Source of the DNA: Stereum hirsutum FP-91666 SS1 | Lineage: Eukaryota > Basidiomycota > Agaricomycetes > Russulales > Stereaceae | DNA: 64,000 bases | Direction of reading: 5' to 3' | NCBI RefSeq assembly: GCF_000264905.1 | Contig: NW_006763141.1 | Coordinates: forward strand, 1,617,512 to 1,681,511 | Part shown: piece after piece, positions 47,453-59,895 of the stretch | Position numbering within the stretch: position 1 is the first letter of the stretch | How the letters are laid out: each line of letters starts with the position of its first letter | Program-made: the position numbers and the translations under genes | The notes under the pieces: generated by a model | Seen by the model: the letters and a program-made list of their open reading frames with translations, nothing else | Databases searched by the model: none | Told to the model about the DNA's origin: nothing

Positions 47453-48604
47453 GCTCCGCCTATAGAACTGTTAGTTCCAGTACCGGTCGCTGACAGTAGC
47501 GTTGCAAACGTACACATCCCAGCTAAAGGTGGAGCCACCAATCAGTGATCATAGAGAATACAATCCGCATTGAGACTGACTAGAGATCATAGCGTCCTAT
47601 ACGCTTCTTGAGAATATCTTCGACAGGAGGGTTCGGCGCTTCTTCGCCCGCCATTAGATCCTTTCAACGAGTAGAAGCGTCAGATAGATTGTATGAAGAG
47701 AGACTGACTGAGGATAAATCGGCCGTGACGAAACCTTTGAATATATACTGACAGATTCGGAGATTCTGCGGTATTGTCATCTTATGCATCAGCAAGACTG
47801 CGCAAAGTTCCATCAGAGTCTATCTTTGTAGGGACAGCACCGCCCAAAAAATTGCTGATACGAGGAAACCAGCTCTCTTACCTGTGTCCTTGGGTGCTGA
47901 TAATATTAGTTTCTAAGGGAAGGCCACGGAAATTTCTGAACTCCGATGCTTCAGTGCTCCGGTATATCTGACCTCCGTCGAGCAGGGATGAATGTGACCT
48001 AGGCTCAAGCGATGCCACACAGTATCTGGACGCTTGAATGTTCGCATGCCATCTAATGTTAGCTTCACACGTTCCCGCTATGAGGGTCTCGTGTGCGCCC
48101 AAACGTATTACTGCGCGATTGAATGGTATAGCACAAATTATTCCAACTATTAGACATAATCAATCTCGGAATACTTGGTCGTTGTATCTTTAGCTTTCCA
48201 CTCCTTCACAAATTGTTAAAGCCAACATTCTGTATTTTATTCTTGATGCCCGCCATTGGGCCGAGCTATATGGGCCTTGAAGAACGATGCATAATCACAC
48301 GTCCCCAATACTGTATCATCCCGTAAGTGTCCTCAGACGCTGATGGAACGACTTTGGGTTGAATCCACGGTTGATGCGAGCGGCTATGCGAGCGGCTCCC
48401 TGTGCATGATATCAGGATGATCAATCTATCGCCGGAGAAGCATGTGTCCATCCCGACAATGGTCTTATTTTGGTCGTCTCGTACTTCAGATAAACTCTGG
48501 TGAGCGGGAGACGATGTATCGCAAGCATCCCCAACCCCAGAAGCTCATATCTCTATCACTTTTTCCCTGACCTGAGTTCACCTTTCATCGTGCAATCTCC
48601 TCCT
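47453..48604. promoter_or_regulatory. Divergent intergenic region between the AAA ATPase and STAND genes
   Basis: About 1.15 kb between two divergent start codons. I find no supported coding region. Short inverted strings occur near 48370-48395 (GATGCGAGCGGCTATGCGAGCGGC is a direct repeat). No specific transcription-factor site can be called. Confidence 0.4.
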
Positions 48605-51600
48605 ATGCTTCCCAACGCTGATCACGAGGAGACTCATCTGGACGCTTTCAGCTCTGCCTTGGTCGACTTCATAAACAGTCTTCCAAAAGGCAAAGGAAAA
48701 CGTGACTTCATCGATCAATGCAGAGTTGTAGGACCTGCATACACCTTGTTGGAACATGATCGGATACAGTCTCGGATCGAAGCAGATGTTCAGGCGAGGA
48801 AAAAGCTCAGTAATCCTGTGCAAAAAGCCTTTTTGCGCATCTCGAAGGCACTCTTAGCATACAGCTCGTTCCTGGATCAAATAGGTCAGCTCACGCCAAT
48901 ACTTCACCCTTGAAATTATTGACGATATATTTGGGTAGCTTCCTCGGGACCAATGCCAGTGAGTATAGTCTGGGGAGCCGTGAAGCTCGTTTTACAGGTC
49001 AGCTATCGCATACTTACGATCACTATTCAACACTGATTGAGTAACTTGTTTTCACAAAAAGTGCGTAGAAAAGCAACATCAACTAGCGGAAACCATGGGA
49101 GAGCACCTTAGTACTGTTGCGGAACAGATCGAACGGATCCCGGCATTTGATAGACTATATTGTCGCTCGCATCGGATGCAGCAGATCTTCCTTCAATCAT
49201 ATAAAAACATAATCACGTTCTGGCATCGTGTGAGCAAAGAGTGTGGTCGATCTGGTCAGTATCTATGCTTCTACGACCTATTGATGACGCTCCTGACCTT
49301 AATTTTTGTTTAGCTCTCGAAAGAGCGAAGACGACCTTCTCTGCTAAGTCACCTTCCGATAAAATCCTCGAGATCGTGGCGGAACTACGGAAAGATGTAG
49401 ACAAAATTCAAGAGGAGGCATCTCTTTGCCGAGGAAGAACGCTTGAGGAAATACGTCAGGTGAATGAAAAGGAGCAGGCAGCTGCCCGGGACCACAGAGA
49501 GTGGGAGACGCAACGACACGCAGAGAAAGAAAATCGAGATGACGGTATATTCAAATCCTCATTTCCTGTCCAACAAGCATCTAACTGTGTTCTAGACGAT
49601 CTCAGATCCATCATCCGGAACCAGCTCCTTGAGACGATCAAAAGGGAAGACGCAGACAATCTGGCACGTTTTGAAACATTACGACAAGAACATCAAACAG
49701 GGACATGCACCTGGCTCACCGAGGATTCGCAATACATCGAATGGATGATGTCAACAACGCCTCAGTCGAATATGCTCTGCATCAATGGACCTCCCGGATA
49801 CGGAAAGTCGGTATTGACCCAATTTGCGATCAAGGACATCACGACGCGGTATCCCGAAGCCCCAGTCGCATATTACTTTTGTCAATTCTCTCACCCGTGC
49901 GACGATGAGATGAAGCTTTTGCGTATGCTCGCCAAGCAACTATTTTCAGCCTACTCTCGTCGCAGGATACGTATCGAGCGCGACTTTCGCCGTAGAATCG
50001 AGGAGGCCCTCGATGCCGGATCACAGAAATTGGTTGTCATCGTGAAGGAACTTGTCGTTACGCTCGCGCCGGCATATTTGTTCATCGATGGAATCGACGA
50101 AGCGGAGAACCCTGGACCACTTCTACGCGTCGTGAGCTCGTTGATGCGCCTGTGCGACACCGTCCCGGATTGCATCCGCCTCTGGTGTGCAAGGCGACAG
50201 CACAAGGATATCATCCATCCCACCAACTCCACCCATCTTTCAGACCGCGTCCATCTTTCAATCGATCTTGGAACGCGCATCAATGACGATGTCAAGCGCT
50301 TTCTCGAGAGCAGGTTTACTTCGCTCCAGGATAGGCTCTCGAGCTACGAAACCGAAGGTCTTGACCTGGATAGCAAGCTTCGTCTTGCCGTAGCTCGCAT
50401 GCAATTGACCGACAAGGCACAGGGTAACTTCCTTTGGGCCAAGCTCATGACGGAGAGCTTCGACTCCGATGAGACGAATACTACCATGATCACCAAGGGT
50501 CTAGTACAGGAGAGCGAGTCTAGTCTTCCTCAGGACATAGAGTCACTTTATGTAGACTTATTCCTCAGGATCAAGAAAGAGGACCGAAGAGTCGCAGTGT
50601 ACGTTCGCTTGCTTCAGCTAACAACATCGCTTCTAACATTATATCTGTACATTAGGAAGGTTATCTCGTTGATGGCATTTGCACGACGAGTTCTCAGCAT
50701 TCAGGAGTTGCAGGAAATCTCGTCGTTGTTGATGTCCCAGGGGAAAAACAAGGAGAGCGAAGGAGAACGTCTGCGGAAACTACGTCCACAGGCCTTCGTC
50801 GCTAGATACACTCCCATACACCTCGTACAAGTCCAAACACCGACTTCGGATTCTGCTCCATCGCCGGAGACGTGTCGCTTCGTCCACGCGAGCGTCCTCG
50901 ACTTCCTCAAGACAAGACCTCGAAACGGACCTGCGCCTTCTGACGCTGATGAAAAGGCGAAAGAAGCTCACTCGTTCTTCTCCCAAGTCACTCGACACAC
51001 AATTGCCGACGCTTGTCTTCTCTATCTTTCTCGCCCGGTTTACTCGCACTTGCTCTGCAAGAAAAGTCAAAAGGACGATGTCAAACGGTGGCTTGACAAA
51101 GACAAGAACTCGGTCGACACCCATCATTTTGCGCTATACGCGGCGAAATACTGGGATAAGCATCTGGAGGCTGACGACGTCCTGACCTACGCAACGTCCA
51201 GGAAGGACGACATTCGTCTACGCGTCAAGAGCTTTATGTCCAGTCCAAACTTTCAGACATGCATGCAGATGCAAATGCTGTGGGTGGATGGGAAATTCGA
51301 CGTTTGGTATGTTAGAGGGGAGCCTAGCCTTCTTCGATCCATGCCAAGATGGCTAATGGTCGAAGAGACGGACCATGGAGTGCGTCGCCCCCTTGCATCC
51401 AAATACCTCGTCGACTTCCGGCAACTGCTTCACGACTGGCAGAACTTCCTTAGCTGTGGAGGCTGTCACGGAGAACATATCCCGGAATGCAAATTCCTTC
51501 CATACCTGGGGGAGATAGATCGTATTTGGTGGGGCTCGCTGGGGAAGGATAACTTCTTCTCTGAGTTCGCCGGCAGGTATACTTCGTTTAAATTCGCGGA

Positions 51601-53999
51601 CAGTTCAGAAGGGAATACATTCCGCGTCGGAAAGGAGTACGGAGCTTTGAACATTGTGGGGAATAAGTTCACGTCCCTCAGAATGAAGTACGTCCAGCCC
51701 ATATTGCCTTCTGGATTATCGAACGAGTACTGAATTTGTCCGCGAAATAGTGCGTGGAATCACCAAGACGGAACTCTCATATTCACATGCGAGCAGTGGA
51801 TTTCAAATCGCGCCAACACAGCACCTGTCATTCAGAAAACACAGGCTCTTCAGACAAACGAAAGAGTATCCAACTGGCGCACGTACACACGCCGTTATCT
51901 TGACGAGGCACCCATGCTTCTAGCTCTTCCAACCATGATCAGTGACGATGGGGGCATGCTGCGTATTGGTGCTCACCTCTATGTCCTAGAAGAGGATGAC
52001 CAATTCAGAGAATTGATGCAAAACGATAATCCGGAGCATGCTCTACCCACCTATTTCGATGAGGTTGCTAGAAGGGTTTCACTCATCGCCGTGGGCTCCC
52101 GCGGATACGCAGCTGCTGAAGCGCTTCTCAGTCCGTACCGTACCCTGGAAAACTTCGGACGTGACCTCCAATTTCTGGAGAAGCTTTCATGCAGGTCGTC
52201 CACAAGCTACGACGAGGAGGCTTCAGAAAGCGAAGAGGAAGAAGACTATGACGCCAGCTCTTCGGATTCCGACATCGATGAGGCCTACGAGTCGTGGAGT
52301 GAAGGATCTACTGAGAATGGGGAAGAGTTGGACTCAGATATTGAGTCGGATGAGTATCTAGATGACTCCTCTGAGGAATCAGAGGTGTCATCTGGCTCAC
52401 AGAGTGAATACGAAGATGATTCTGACTCCACTGCACCAGTAGGTACCGAGGGAGACATAAGACTCGAGACAGGTGGGGCCGAAGAATCACCTGACGTAAC
52501 CTCCGTGTCAGGACCCAGTGTAGAGTCACAGCACGGCGGAGATGGGGATGAAGACGGGCGCACCACAGACGAGCAGGATACTGAAGCAGATACCGATGAA
52601 GACGAGGAAACAGCAGAGTCGGACAGTGACGAAGACGAAGAATCAGACTCAGACACGGATTCCCTCGAACTGCCCTCGAGTGACGCATCGTCTGACGAAC
52701 TGCCGCCCCTCGAAGAAATAATGCAAGAGGGGGACGAAGAAGACATCGAGCAGATATTTGGGCGCTTGTTTGACAAGCTCATGCAAATGGACAGCATGTC
52801 CAATGATGCCCCAAATCCGAACGCAAACGCTATGCGGAAGCAGAGGGCCGAGAAGGGAGCAGACGTTTGTCTGACGGTCTACGACATCAGCGAACATATT
52901 CCACGAAGAGTTTTTCACCTTGTTCAGCATTCGAGTATACCTCTCTATGCATCTCCACCCGTCATTCATCCGTACAAGGCACTCGTGGTGTGGCCATTGG
53001 GATCGGGAGACATCCTGTTTGCTGACGTGGAAAGCAGCACTTATTTTACGAGGAAAATACACTTATCTTCGCCATACAGTGAGTTTAGCCGTGACTTGAT
53101 ATCGTTTCTTCCGCCACTAAGCCACTCCACGCAGCGCGTCGCATATCGGTCAAGCTACACTTCTCCTCATGCGGGATGTATCTCCACATCGCTTCTTTCG
53201 AAGCTCAGGTTATCAGACGCAGGATGCCAGGAGAAAAGCGGCGCACCAACGAACTGCAACTCTTTTTGATGGTCTCGACTTATCGCCTCTCTGCTCGCAA
53301 GACGACACGAAGTCCACCTGCTCTCATACATCGCGTCAAACTTCACCTGGGCGGGCGGCTCGCGCTCACCGTTCCCCGTCTACCCTTCACGTTGACATGG
53401 ACGGAGAATACCCTATACGTAACGGAGAGAGACCAGCTACTCAGCGTCATCAGAGTTCCTTTGTTCCCTCCGGGACATCCGAACACTGACGCTGGTCAAA
53501 AGAACGCTCTATTGAAACCGAAGAACACGATACTTCTTCCGAGTACCGCTAATGCGCGGGATGTCCACTTCGTCCCATGTACAGACGGACCTGGAGCCTA
53601 TATCGTCATTGGTTTCGAGTCGGGAAAGCAGCATGTCATCGACCCAGTGATGGACAAGGCAGTAGATGATGATCCACTAAGTGAGGAGGCAGATTTGGGG
53701 CTGATGTCTACAGCAGATGAATCGGAGATGCCGCTTAGTTTAGTAAAGGGAGAGAAGCACTTCCGGTCGACTCCGGTCGGGTGTTTTTTGAAGGAGAAGA
53801 AGCACCTGGGAGGATGGGTCCCATCAGATGCAGACGTGCCGGTGGACAGAGGGAATGGAGTGAGTAAGCTCGAGCTGCGGAAGGAGAAATTCGACCCGAT
53901 AGAGGACTGCGAAAGTGAGTGTGTCAATATTTCGGATTCTTTATTGTGATATTGACAAGGGCATGGAATGCAGTCGAACCTTTCCTCAGGTTTCAGTAG
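48605..53999 (+). CDS. Large STAND NTPase (NACHT/NPHP3-type) with acidic insert and propeller-like C-terminus
   Basis: Nine exons: 48605-48884, 48939-48997, 49062-49254, 49314-49544, 49596-50598, 50656-51687, 51751-53078, 53135-53914 and 53974-53999, giving 1643 residues; lengths and phases fit exactly. An upstream in-frame ATG at 48500 could add 35 residues. Residues 1-260 are helical, with a coiled coil near 200-250. The NTPase has Walker A GPPGYGKS at about 319, Walker B YLFIDGIDEAE at about 416, and a winged-helix-like region containing RRVLSIQELQEIS and FVHASVLDFLKT. The C-terminal half has beta-rich stretches (TSLRM/NAWNHQDGTLIFTCEQW) split by an Asp/Glu/Ser-rich insert (about 1089-1270), then FTLTWTENTLYVTERDQLL. 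Fungal STAND proteins of this plan act in non-self recognition or cell-death control; the role here is inferred. Confidence 0.85.
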
Positions 54000-54170
54000 C
54001 TGAGATGCGCGGATAGGTAATCGTCGAGTGTCGGCGACAACGTATAGCGGTATGAGGGGCATCGGCGGTGACGTGTGTCACATGATTCATAATAAACATG
54101 AACGTATGTGCCAAATTGACCTGGAAGGAAGCTGAAATTTTCGATAAGACCAAGATAAGACTGTACGAAA

Positions 54171-54838
54171 TACTGTAGTTTTTCGACCAAGTGTTCGTCA
54201 CGCAAGGACCCCTGCGTATGCTAACGGAGGTCCCATCCTGATGCGACGAATTTTGGGCGAAAAATCGCGTTTCGTCCGATCCGTAGTGCGACGAAAACGG
54301 CTTTTCGATGCTGATGTTCCATCCCGCTATGCGACGAAAATGTCTCTCGGGGACGCAAAAAATGGGGTAAAGACTTGGTAAACATGGCCAAAAATATGAT
54401 TTGGGGAAAATTTTTGACAGCCAGGGCTTGGGAAGGCCTTATGCGGAGCGATGTTCCATCCGACGTGCGACGAAAATGGCCAAAAATCCGATGTCCCATC
54501 CCTGATGCGACGAAAACCCCCCAAATCGTGCGACGAAAACGACCGATTTTGGGGGTTTTCGGATGGGACCTCCGTCAGCATACGCAGGGGTCCTGTCACG
54601 CATCACGCAGAGGGCGTCGGCGAACAGTTTTGGTCCCGGGGTCACGCGTACACACGGGTTCACGAACAGAAAATCGTGACAAATTTGCGCTGAAAATCAC
54701 CCAAAATTCAATTTTTGGGAACTAATGCGAACAATTCTGCTTGTTCGTCACGCGTGGCCCGCCCGAACGAACCGTGGCCCAGCGGTGGTCACGGCTGACA
54801 TAATTCTCCCACGAACACTTGGTCGAAAAAGTACAGTA
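54171..54838. mobile_element. Outer small inverted-repeat transposon (MITE-like)
   Basis: Terminal inverted repeats of about 28 bases: TACTGTAGTTTTTCGACC... at 54171-54198 and its complement ending ...GGTCGAAAAAGTACAGTA at 54811-54838, with one mismatch near the end. If the outer TA is the target duplication, the element ends are CTGTA...TACAG, as in TA-targeting (Tc1/mariner-like) elements. It encodes no transposase, and is interrupted by the inner element at 54205-54594. Confidence 0.7.
54205..54594. mobile_element. Inner MITE with 8-base target duplication (hAT-like), nested
   Basis: Terminal inverted repeats begin AGGACCCCTGCGTATGC and continue for about 37 bases with one mismatch, ending in GGAGGTCCCATCC on the left and its complement on the right. 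Both sides are flanked by the identical octamer GTCACGCA (54197-54204 and 54595-54602), an 8-base target-site duplication typical of hAT-superfamily elements. The interior has repeated TGCGACGAAAA units (near 54270, 54331, 54467, 54506 and 54529). At 390 bases it is non-autonomous. Confidence 0.82.
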
Positions 54839-55913
54839 ACTGCGCATAGCTCGGAGTAATATGGAGTGAATTGTATACCACGGTCGTGATTACAGACACT
54901 CGGAAGGCCCTCGTCGTCCACAAGATGAAGATGGACGATCGAAAGTAACAAATGCTACGCCGTGCTCCAAGTCCGAGGATAGACGCCACACAATTTCTAC
55001 GGCATAGATGCTGAGAGTTCGGGAGCAAAGAGCGTTATGGAAGCAGAAAAGGCGGCAAGGGTGCGTTTCAAACCGAGAAGAGCGTCGATGGGAGGAAGCA
55101 GAGAGTGCAATGTCTACAAGTTGTGCGAGACGAACACACTTTGCTCGTCATTGTTATTTCTAAAGGCTCCCGGACTGATCGGTCCACAGCCTCCTTTCTC
55201 TCTTCCGCCGTCAATGTCGTCAAATCCAGATCCATGGACAGCGTTCAACGTGATGCAGCGATGACTAGGCGAGCGTTAATGAGTCGTGGGAGCAAGTTGT
55301 TCGAATGACCGTCGAAGATTAGAGGCCTCCTTCTGTCTAGGCAATTGTGGCGCGGACCGTTATCGCGAAAAAACGAGCAGAAATGTCGCGTTCAGTTTAT
55401 TAAAGCTGATAGAGATGGAAGTGAATCGAATGCGGTGGTTACAATAAGGAGAGGGAGGCACGAAAGGGAAAGCGGCAACTTGAGCACCAGGGCTGATTGG
55501 TGCGTGGCGGCCCTCGAGTTAGAAAACATAAGAAGCGCGTTCAAGTCGACGACGATGACGACGACGAGCAGCTCTTGCCATTCTTCGTCCTCGCTGGTGG
55601 ATATCAATATAAAAGGAGCGCACTATGAGGTTTGTATGCCGAGGAAGCAGCTTAATGAACTTGCTCTCTGACTGCCGCCAGTCGTTCTGGAAGACGGTGC
55701 TCCCGCCGTGTTCGTCGTCCCCTTGACGCTCTACTGCGTCCCTTTGCTTATTCCACTCTGCAAATCAATCGCTTTCGTTACATCCCTGCTCACGCTGTGC
55801 CTCACTCTCAGCTCTCGACGCCGGAGCGGACAAGGACGAAGACGGCGCGATTCACACGACCACAGCTACAGGAGATTCTCGTCTGGTTGAATGGCAATGC
55901 AAAATGAGTCATG
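54839..55913. other. Intergenic region, no gene recognised
   Basis: Short frames only (for example 55345-55671 and 55105-55308). None has a recognisable domain. The GACGACGATGACGACGACGAG run near 55547-55567 is a simple repeat. Confidence 0.4.
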
Positions 55914-56368
55914 GTACACAGTTCATCTCTGCTGGGGACCTGAAGACAAGCTCAATGGTAAAAATGACTGACTTGCCTGATTCGTCACTAGATATCCGTA
56001 CTGTCGATCTTCCAGAATATGTGGACGAGTGACAAGACGGAGTCTATGAGGGTCCTGAGATACTACTGAGAGTTGTGGTAAAGTTCTAGAAATATATGAG
56101 AGATCGAAGAGAGAGGGTGGTCGAACGAAACTGGAGCGAAAGAAAGACTTCCCACTGGCAATCGACTCTCATCATCATGGCGCGCTCGAGAGCCCCGATG
56201 AGCCCGATGACGATCCCGCCGGCTTGGGTCGGGTTGCCAAGACGAGATCGTGCGCCATACGTTTGGAACGCTTTTCAGACGGAGTTCAAAACGGTGTAAC
56301 GAAAATGTGACTGCGCGCCTTTTCGTTTCTCCCTCCCTCCTGCTTTCGTGCCGCTTTGCTTGCTTGTA
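55914..56368. repeat. Dispersed coding-like repeat, copy B
   Basis: Close match to 44040-44455: both contain CTGGGGACCTGA near one end, CGATCCCGCCGGCTT, GAGAGC(C/T)CCGATGAGCCCGAT and a common tail GCGCGCCTTTT(T/C)GTTTC with GCTTTCGTG. On the minus strand the translated QAGGIVIGLIGALERA and RISSDESGKSV segments match copy A, but they lie in different frames here, so this copy is broken. Confidence 0.65.
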
Positions 56369-56954
56369 TCGGCTGGCCACTTTCGATAACCTCGTCTGCT
56401 ACTCTTCCCTCAGGAATCACCGCTAGAAATTACTCTGGTGCTCATCCTTTCTTGGTCATGCTCTGTGCTCGTCACGACACCATACGAAACGACAACTTGC
56501 CTACTCCTTGATATTGCATCGTATCCAGCTAAGTGTGTCTTTGGAAAGCTTCTCTGCGCTAAGTTTAATCAATACAACTCTGGATCGTTTCTTCACTGCG
56601 CAGACTAGTTTCAAGCTTGCATAACAGTCTCTTACTCGTCATTACAATCGTGACACACAATCTGGAGACTTTCGCCACCATCTCGACTTGCAATATAGAA
56701 CTAGATCTAAGCAATGCTATGCCAAATTGCTGCCAACAACGTGATACCCGGAGAGCATACTGATCAGTTCCGTTGGCACTTCGCGCTTTCAGATCTGAAC
56801 ATTCGGCGGAGCTGTTCTACTACCATGCATATCGTGGTGCTCCTCCGGCCAGGCAAAGATTTCTATGTGTATAGGCTTACTCTCTTCTGGGCCCCAACTC
56901 TCTCATTCTCCGCCGAAGAGGAAATTGAGAGCAAGCTTTCTGAGCTATTAAGGA

Positions 56955-57060
56955 ACGGAGTTTGACGGAACGGGTTCCCTAAAAACGTGACCCTGCGCCT
57001 TTCGTTTGTCCCTTCATCTTGCTTTCGTGTTTTTCCCTTCATATTCGTGGACTGTTTGTT
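56955..57060. repeat. Partial copy D of the dispersed repeat
   Basis: It matches only the tail of copies A and B: CGGAGTTTGA..., then GACCCTGCGCCTTTCGTTTGTCCC, TTGCTTTCGTGT and a TCGTGGACTG string, also seen as GCTGTGGACTAC after copy A. It is a truncated copy. Confidence 0.5.
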
Positions 57061-57659
57061 CGATTAAAGTGTACAATATTAGTTCCACTATTTGGGACGA
57101 TCACGGTGTCCGAGAACTCGATATAAGGCCAAGCTATGATTTATAGGGACCGAACTCAACATAGTACGTTGGGGAGCGTAGAGCCGTCTCCTCATAAGCA
57201 TGTTCTCAGTTAGCTGACGACCTTGTTTGTCACATTATCACTGTGTACTTACGGTTGTTCATCTCCCTTGATTTTCAGAACGTCGTCAGGGCCCATCCGT
57301 ATATGCTCGTCATATTAACGACGATCTGATGAGGAAGTGTAGGTCGTACATGGGTATATGCTTTCTCTTCTCTTGCACATTCCTTGCCATTCTTGACCTG
57401 TTCGCCACACATATTACCTATGACGCCATGGGGCTCATCATCCATCGTCTCTGCACAGAAAGTGAATCGGTTTCTTGGCTGTGTGTGCTCGTTTTCAACA
57501 CGCTGTCCACATATAAAAGGCCACTGGGAGATGCTTTTGCTAGGCCTTCTACCACCTCCTACTCCCCATTCGCAGTTGTTCCATTCTTCCCCAGACTGTC
57601 TTTCAAAACTTTTTTGCATAACTGCTCCGCGTTTTCGCTCCTCTCACTCTGGTCGGTTC
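57061..57659. other. Spacer, no gene recognised
   Basis: An open frame of 158 codons on plus starts at 57329 and another overlaps it at 57384. Neither has a clear domain. The former has a hydrophobic start (YMGICFLFSCTFLAILDLFA) that might be a signal peptide relic, but no exon structure can be supported. Confidence 0.35.
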
Positions 57660-58934
57660 CATCACGAAGCTATGAATTCACTTCACCCTTGCACACCTCA
57701 TTGCCTCTACCTTCGGCGCCTGAACTATCGACACCCCGAAACGTGTCGCTTACTATGGATCTGTGTCGCTCTCGTGGTCCGGAGGGACTGGAGATACGTA
57801 AATGAGCATTGTGCTGGGAGACGATCCAAGTGCGCCTCAGGTCCATAACTTCGACCAGCAGACATCATCGTATCTATGGAACTTGGTGACATTTGCTCCT
57901 GGGACGTCTCTCGCTGTCGTAGTTCACGATTCGACGGGGGCCACTGCTCAATCGGACGCATTCACCGGGACTATCAGACAGTAGTTGTGTGGGCCCGACA
58001 GGAGAACGCCCGACCATACGACATCGGCGGTGACCGTAACATCAGAATCAGCTACGGGTTTCCAGAGTAAGCAGACTTAGTTAACTGTTGTGTTAAGCCG
58101 TATCAACTCACAGGCTGCACGACTCCAACTTTTAACACCCCTATGAATTCATCTTCGCCACGACGGACCGGGACCGCGCACACCTCGGGTATGCATAGCT
58201 CTTCCACTCGCACCCAATCGTCAGTTTCGGATGGTGGCTGTCTGTGTGTTATGTAGAACACTGTCGTTTTCGGTGCTGATGCCTTCTCTATAGCGATCAC
58301 GTCGTCCACTTCCTCTATCACGTCAACCCCGTCCACTTCCCCGCAATCTCCACGCGCACGAGTTTCAACGAAACCAATTGTAGGGACACCAGGAGCTATC
58401 ACCATATGCACCATTATCTCCATCTACCTCCACCACCTTATCCATAGATCGGTGCATCCTCGACATAGACACGACGGTTGTTCTTTTTTCAAAACATCAT
58501 GTTTAGCAATCGGGCATCGAGGAAGAAGGACAAGGGTCGAATAGTGTGACAGCTGGGACGCACACCATCTGGGAAACCTTTCCATCGCGCCCAATATCTC
58601 TCCCGGTCGTAAACCTGAACGTTCCTGGTATACCGCCGCTGTTTCACACACACTCTCTCTACAGGCCCTCCTGCAAGCTCCGCTGTAGCGCCGCTTGCGA
58701 CCGCTTCGAGCTTAGCCCCTGGGACCAGAGCTATTTCGCAAGAGCCACGGCCTACGTTGGATCCTGAAATCCCAAGGAACCGAGAGTCTCACGGACAGAT
58801 GCAGTGTTATAATGTTCATCATCTGGTACGGCAGATGAGCATGTTGAGGGCGAGGATGGATGCAGCTGGACTGGATGTTCCGTTCGGTAGCACGAGTCCT
58901 CCGACGTATCGTTCCGATCGATCTGACGAATAAT
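57660..58934 (+). pseudogene. Decayed gene of the single-pass membrane protein family
   Basis: The reading frame runs from TLAHLIASTFGA (57688 on) through VSLSWSGGTGDT, then FDQQTSSYLWNLVTFAPGTS with LAVVVHDSTGATAQSD, which align with ISWSGGSGDT and QTSPFTWSVNVPAGNEVTIS of the gene at 25879. In-frame stops occur after FGA and after GDT (TAA near 57801). The linker and transmembrane region (near 58140-58450) is scrambled. The C-terminal tail near 58798-58934 is intact in frame: VHHLVRQMSMLRARMDAAGL with GSTSPPTYRSD. It is a clear paralog with disabling changes. Confidence 0.65.
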
Positions 58935-59895
58935 GAGAGGTTGAAAGGCGATTTCATTGTTTGAATACCGTTATTACCCTGGTCTTCCCTTGCATAACAC
59001 TCATCCATCCTGTCCTCGCAGTGCTGATTGAAGGGCTTTCCCACTGTGATGTCGCCTTCGCATGAGATATGCCGTCAGTGAGGGAATATCAACTTTATAA
59101 GTGCGTCCCACGAATAACAGCGTGTGAGTGCAGGATCAGGTGTAGTCTTCTCGCTACCCGCACCGTCCCGCACTTTGATGAGAGGTCTTCTTGATTTCCG
59201 CGCTTCTGTGACAGCAATTTGTGGAATCGCAATCGCGCGCATTTTTTGTGGGCAGAGCAGTTGGAGATTATTGACGCAACGAACTCCAATTCTGGACCTT
59301 TCGACTGAGAGACTCATCCAAATTATGCGCACATCATGTCCCAGTCAACGGGGACCTACCCCGTGCACGAGGGGAGGCATTCTCTCTCTTACTTTTAGGA
59401 CGAAGTAAGACATAGGTAATAACAGCGGAGGGGTCAAGCTAGATTTGGATCATGTTTGAGAGTAAGAAGAAAATGTAACTTTTTTTCACAGCACATTGGC
59501 TGATAAGACGGATCTTCCGCCATCGTGCTCCAAATAAACCCACAGCATATATGCTGTCCCTGTGGTCTCTGGTGCCTCATCATTTCTTACATTCGTTGCT
59601 AGCGATCCATGGGTGTGAAGAATATATATATATCAACATCGTAGATGCCATGACATTAGTATGATGGTGGCGTTTTCAGCTAAGCAAACTTATACTAATC
59701 GGCCAGCATTTTCCGCGCCTCCGACTGCTACGTACTGTGATATTTAAGCCAGAGGGAAGCTGGGAGTGCTTCTGTGCCCCCTCTCCCCGCGCTCGTATCT
59801 CAAAGGTGCGGTTACATTTATATTCTTCGTTTCATATAATAATTTGACATATTTAAACAATACAGCACAGTGTTGTCCTAAACTTTGCCTCCACT
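58935..59895. other. Intergenic region, no gene seen
   Basis: AT-richer sequence with a TATATATATA run near 59628. No supported open frame. It probably includes the promoter of the small zinc-finger gene that follows. Confidence 0.4.

Noticed and set aside
51731..51733. In-frame stop that would split the STAND gene into two genes
   Set aside because: It lies within a well-formed 63-base intron (51688-51750); joining the exons gives a continuous frame and a total length divisible by three.
52285..52803. 172-codon Ser-rich open frame on the minus strand
   Set aside because: It is the antisense shadow of the Asp/Glu/Ser-rich insert of the STAND gene; low complexity explains the lack of stops.
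57329..57805. 158-codon plus-strand frame as a gene start for the pseudogene at 57660
   Set aside because: It overlaps the pseudogene in a different frame and shares none of the family's ectodomain motifs.
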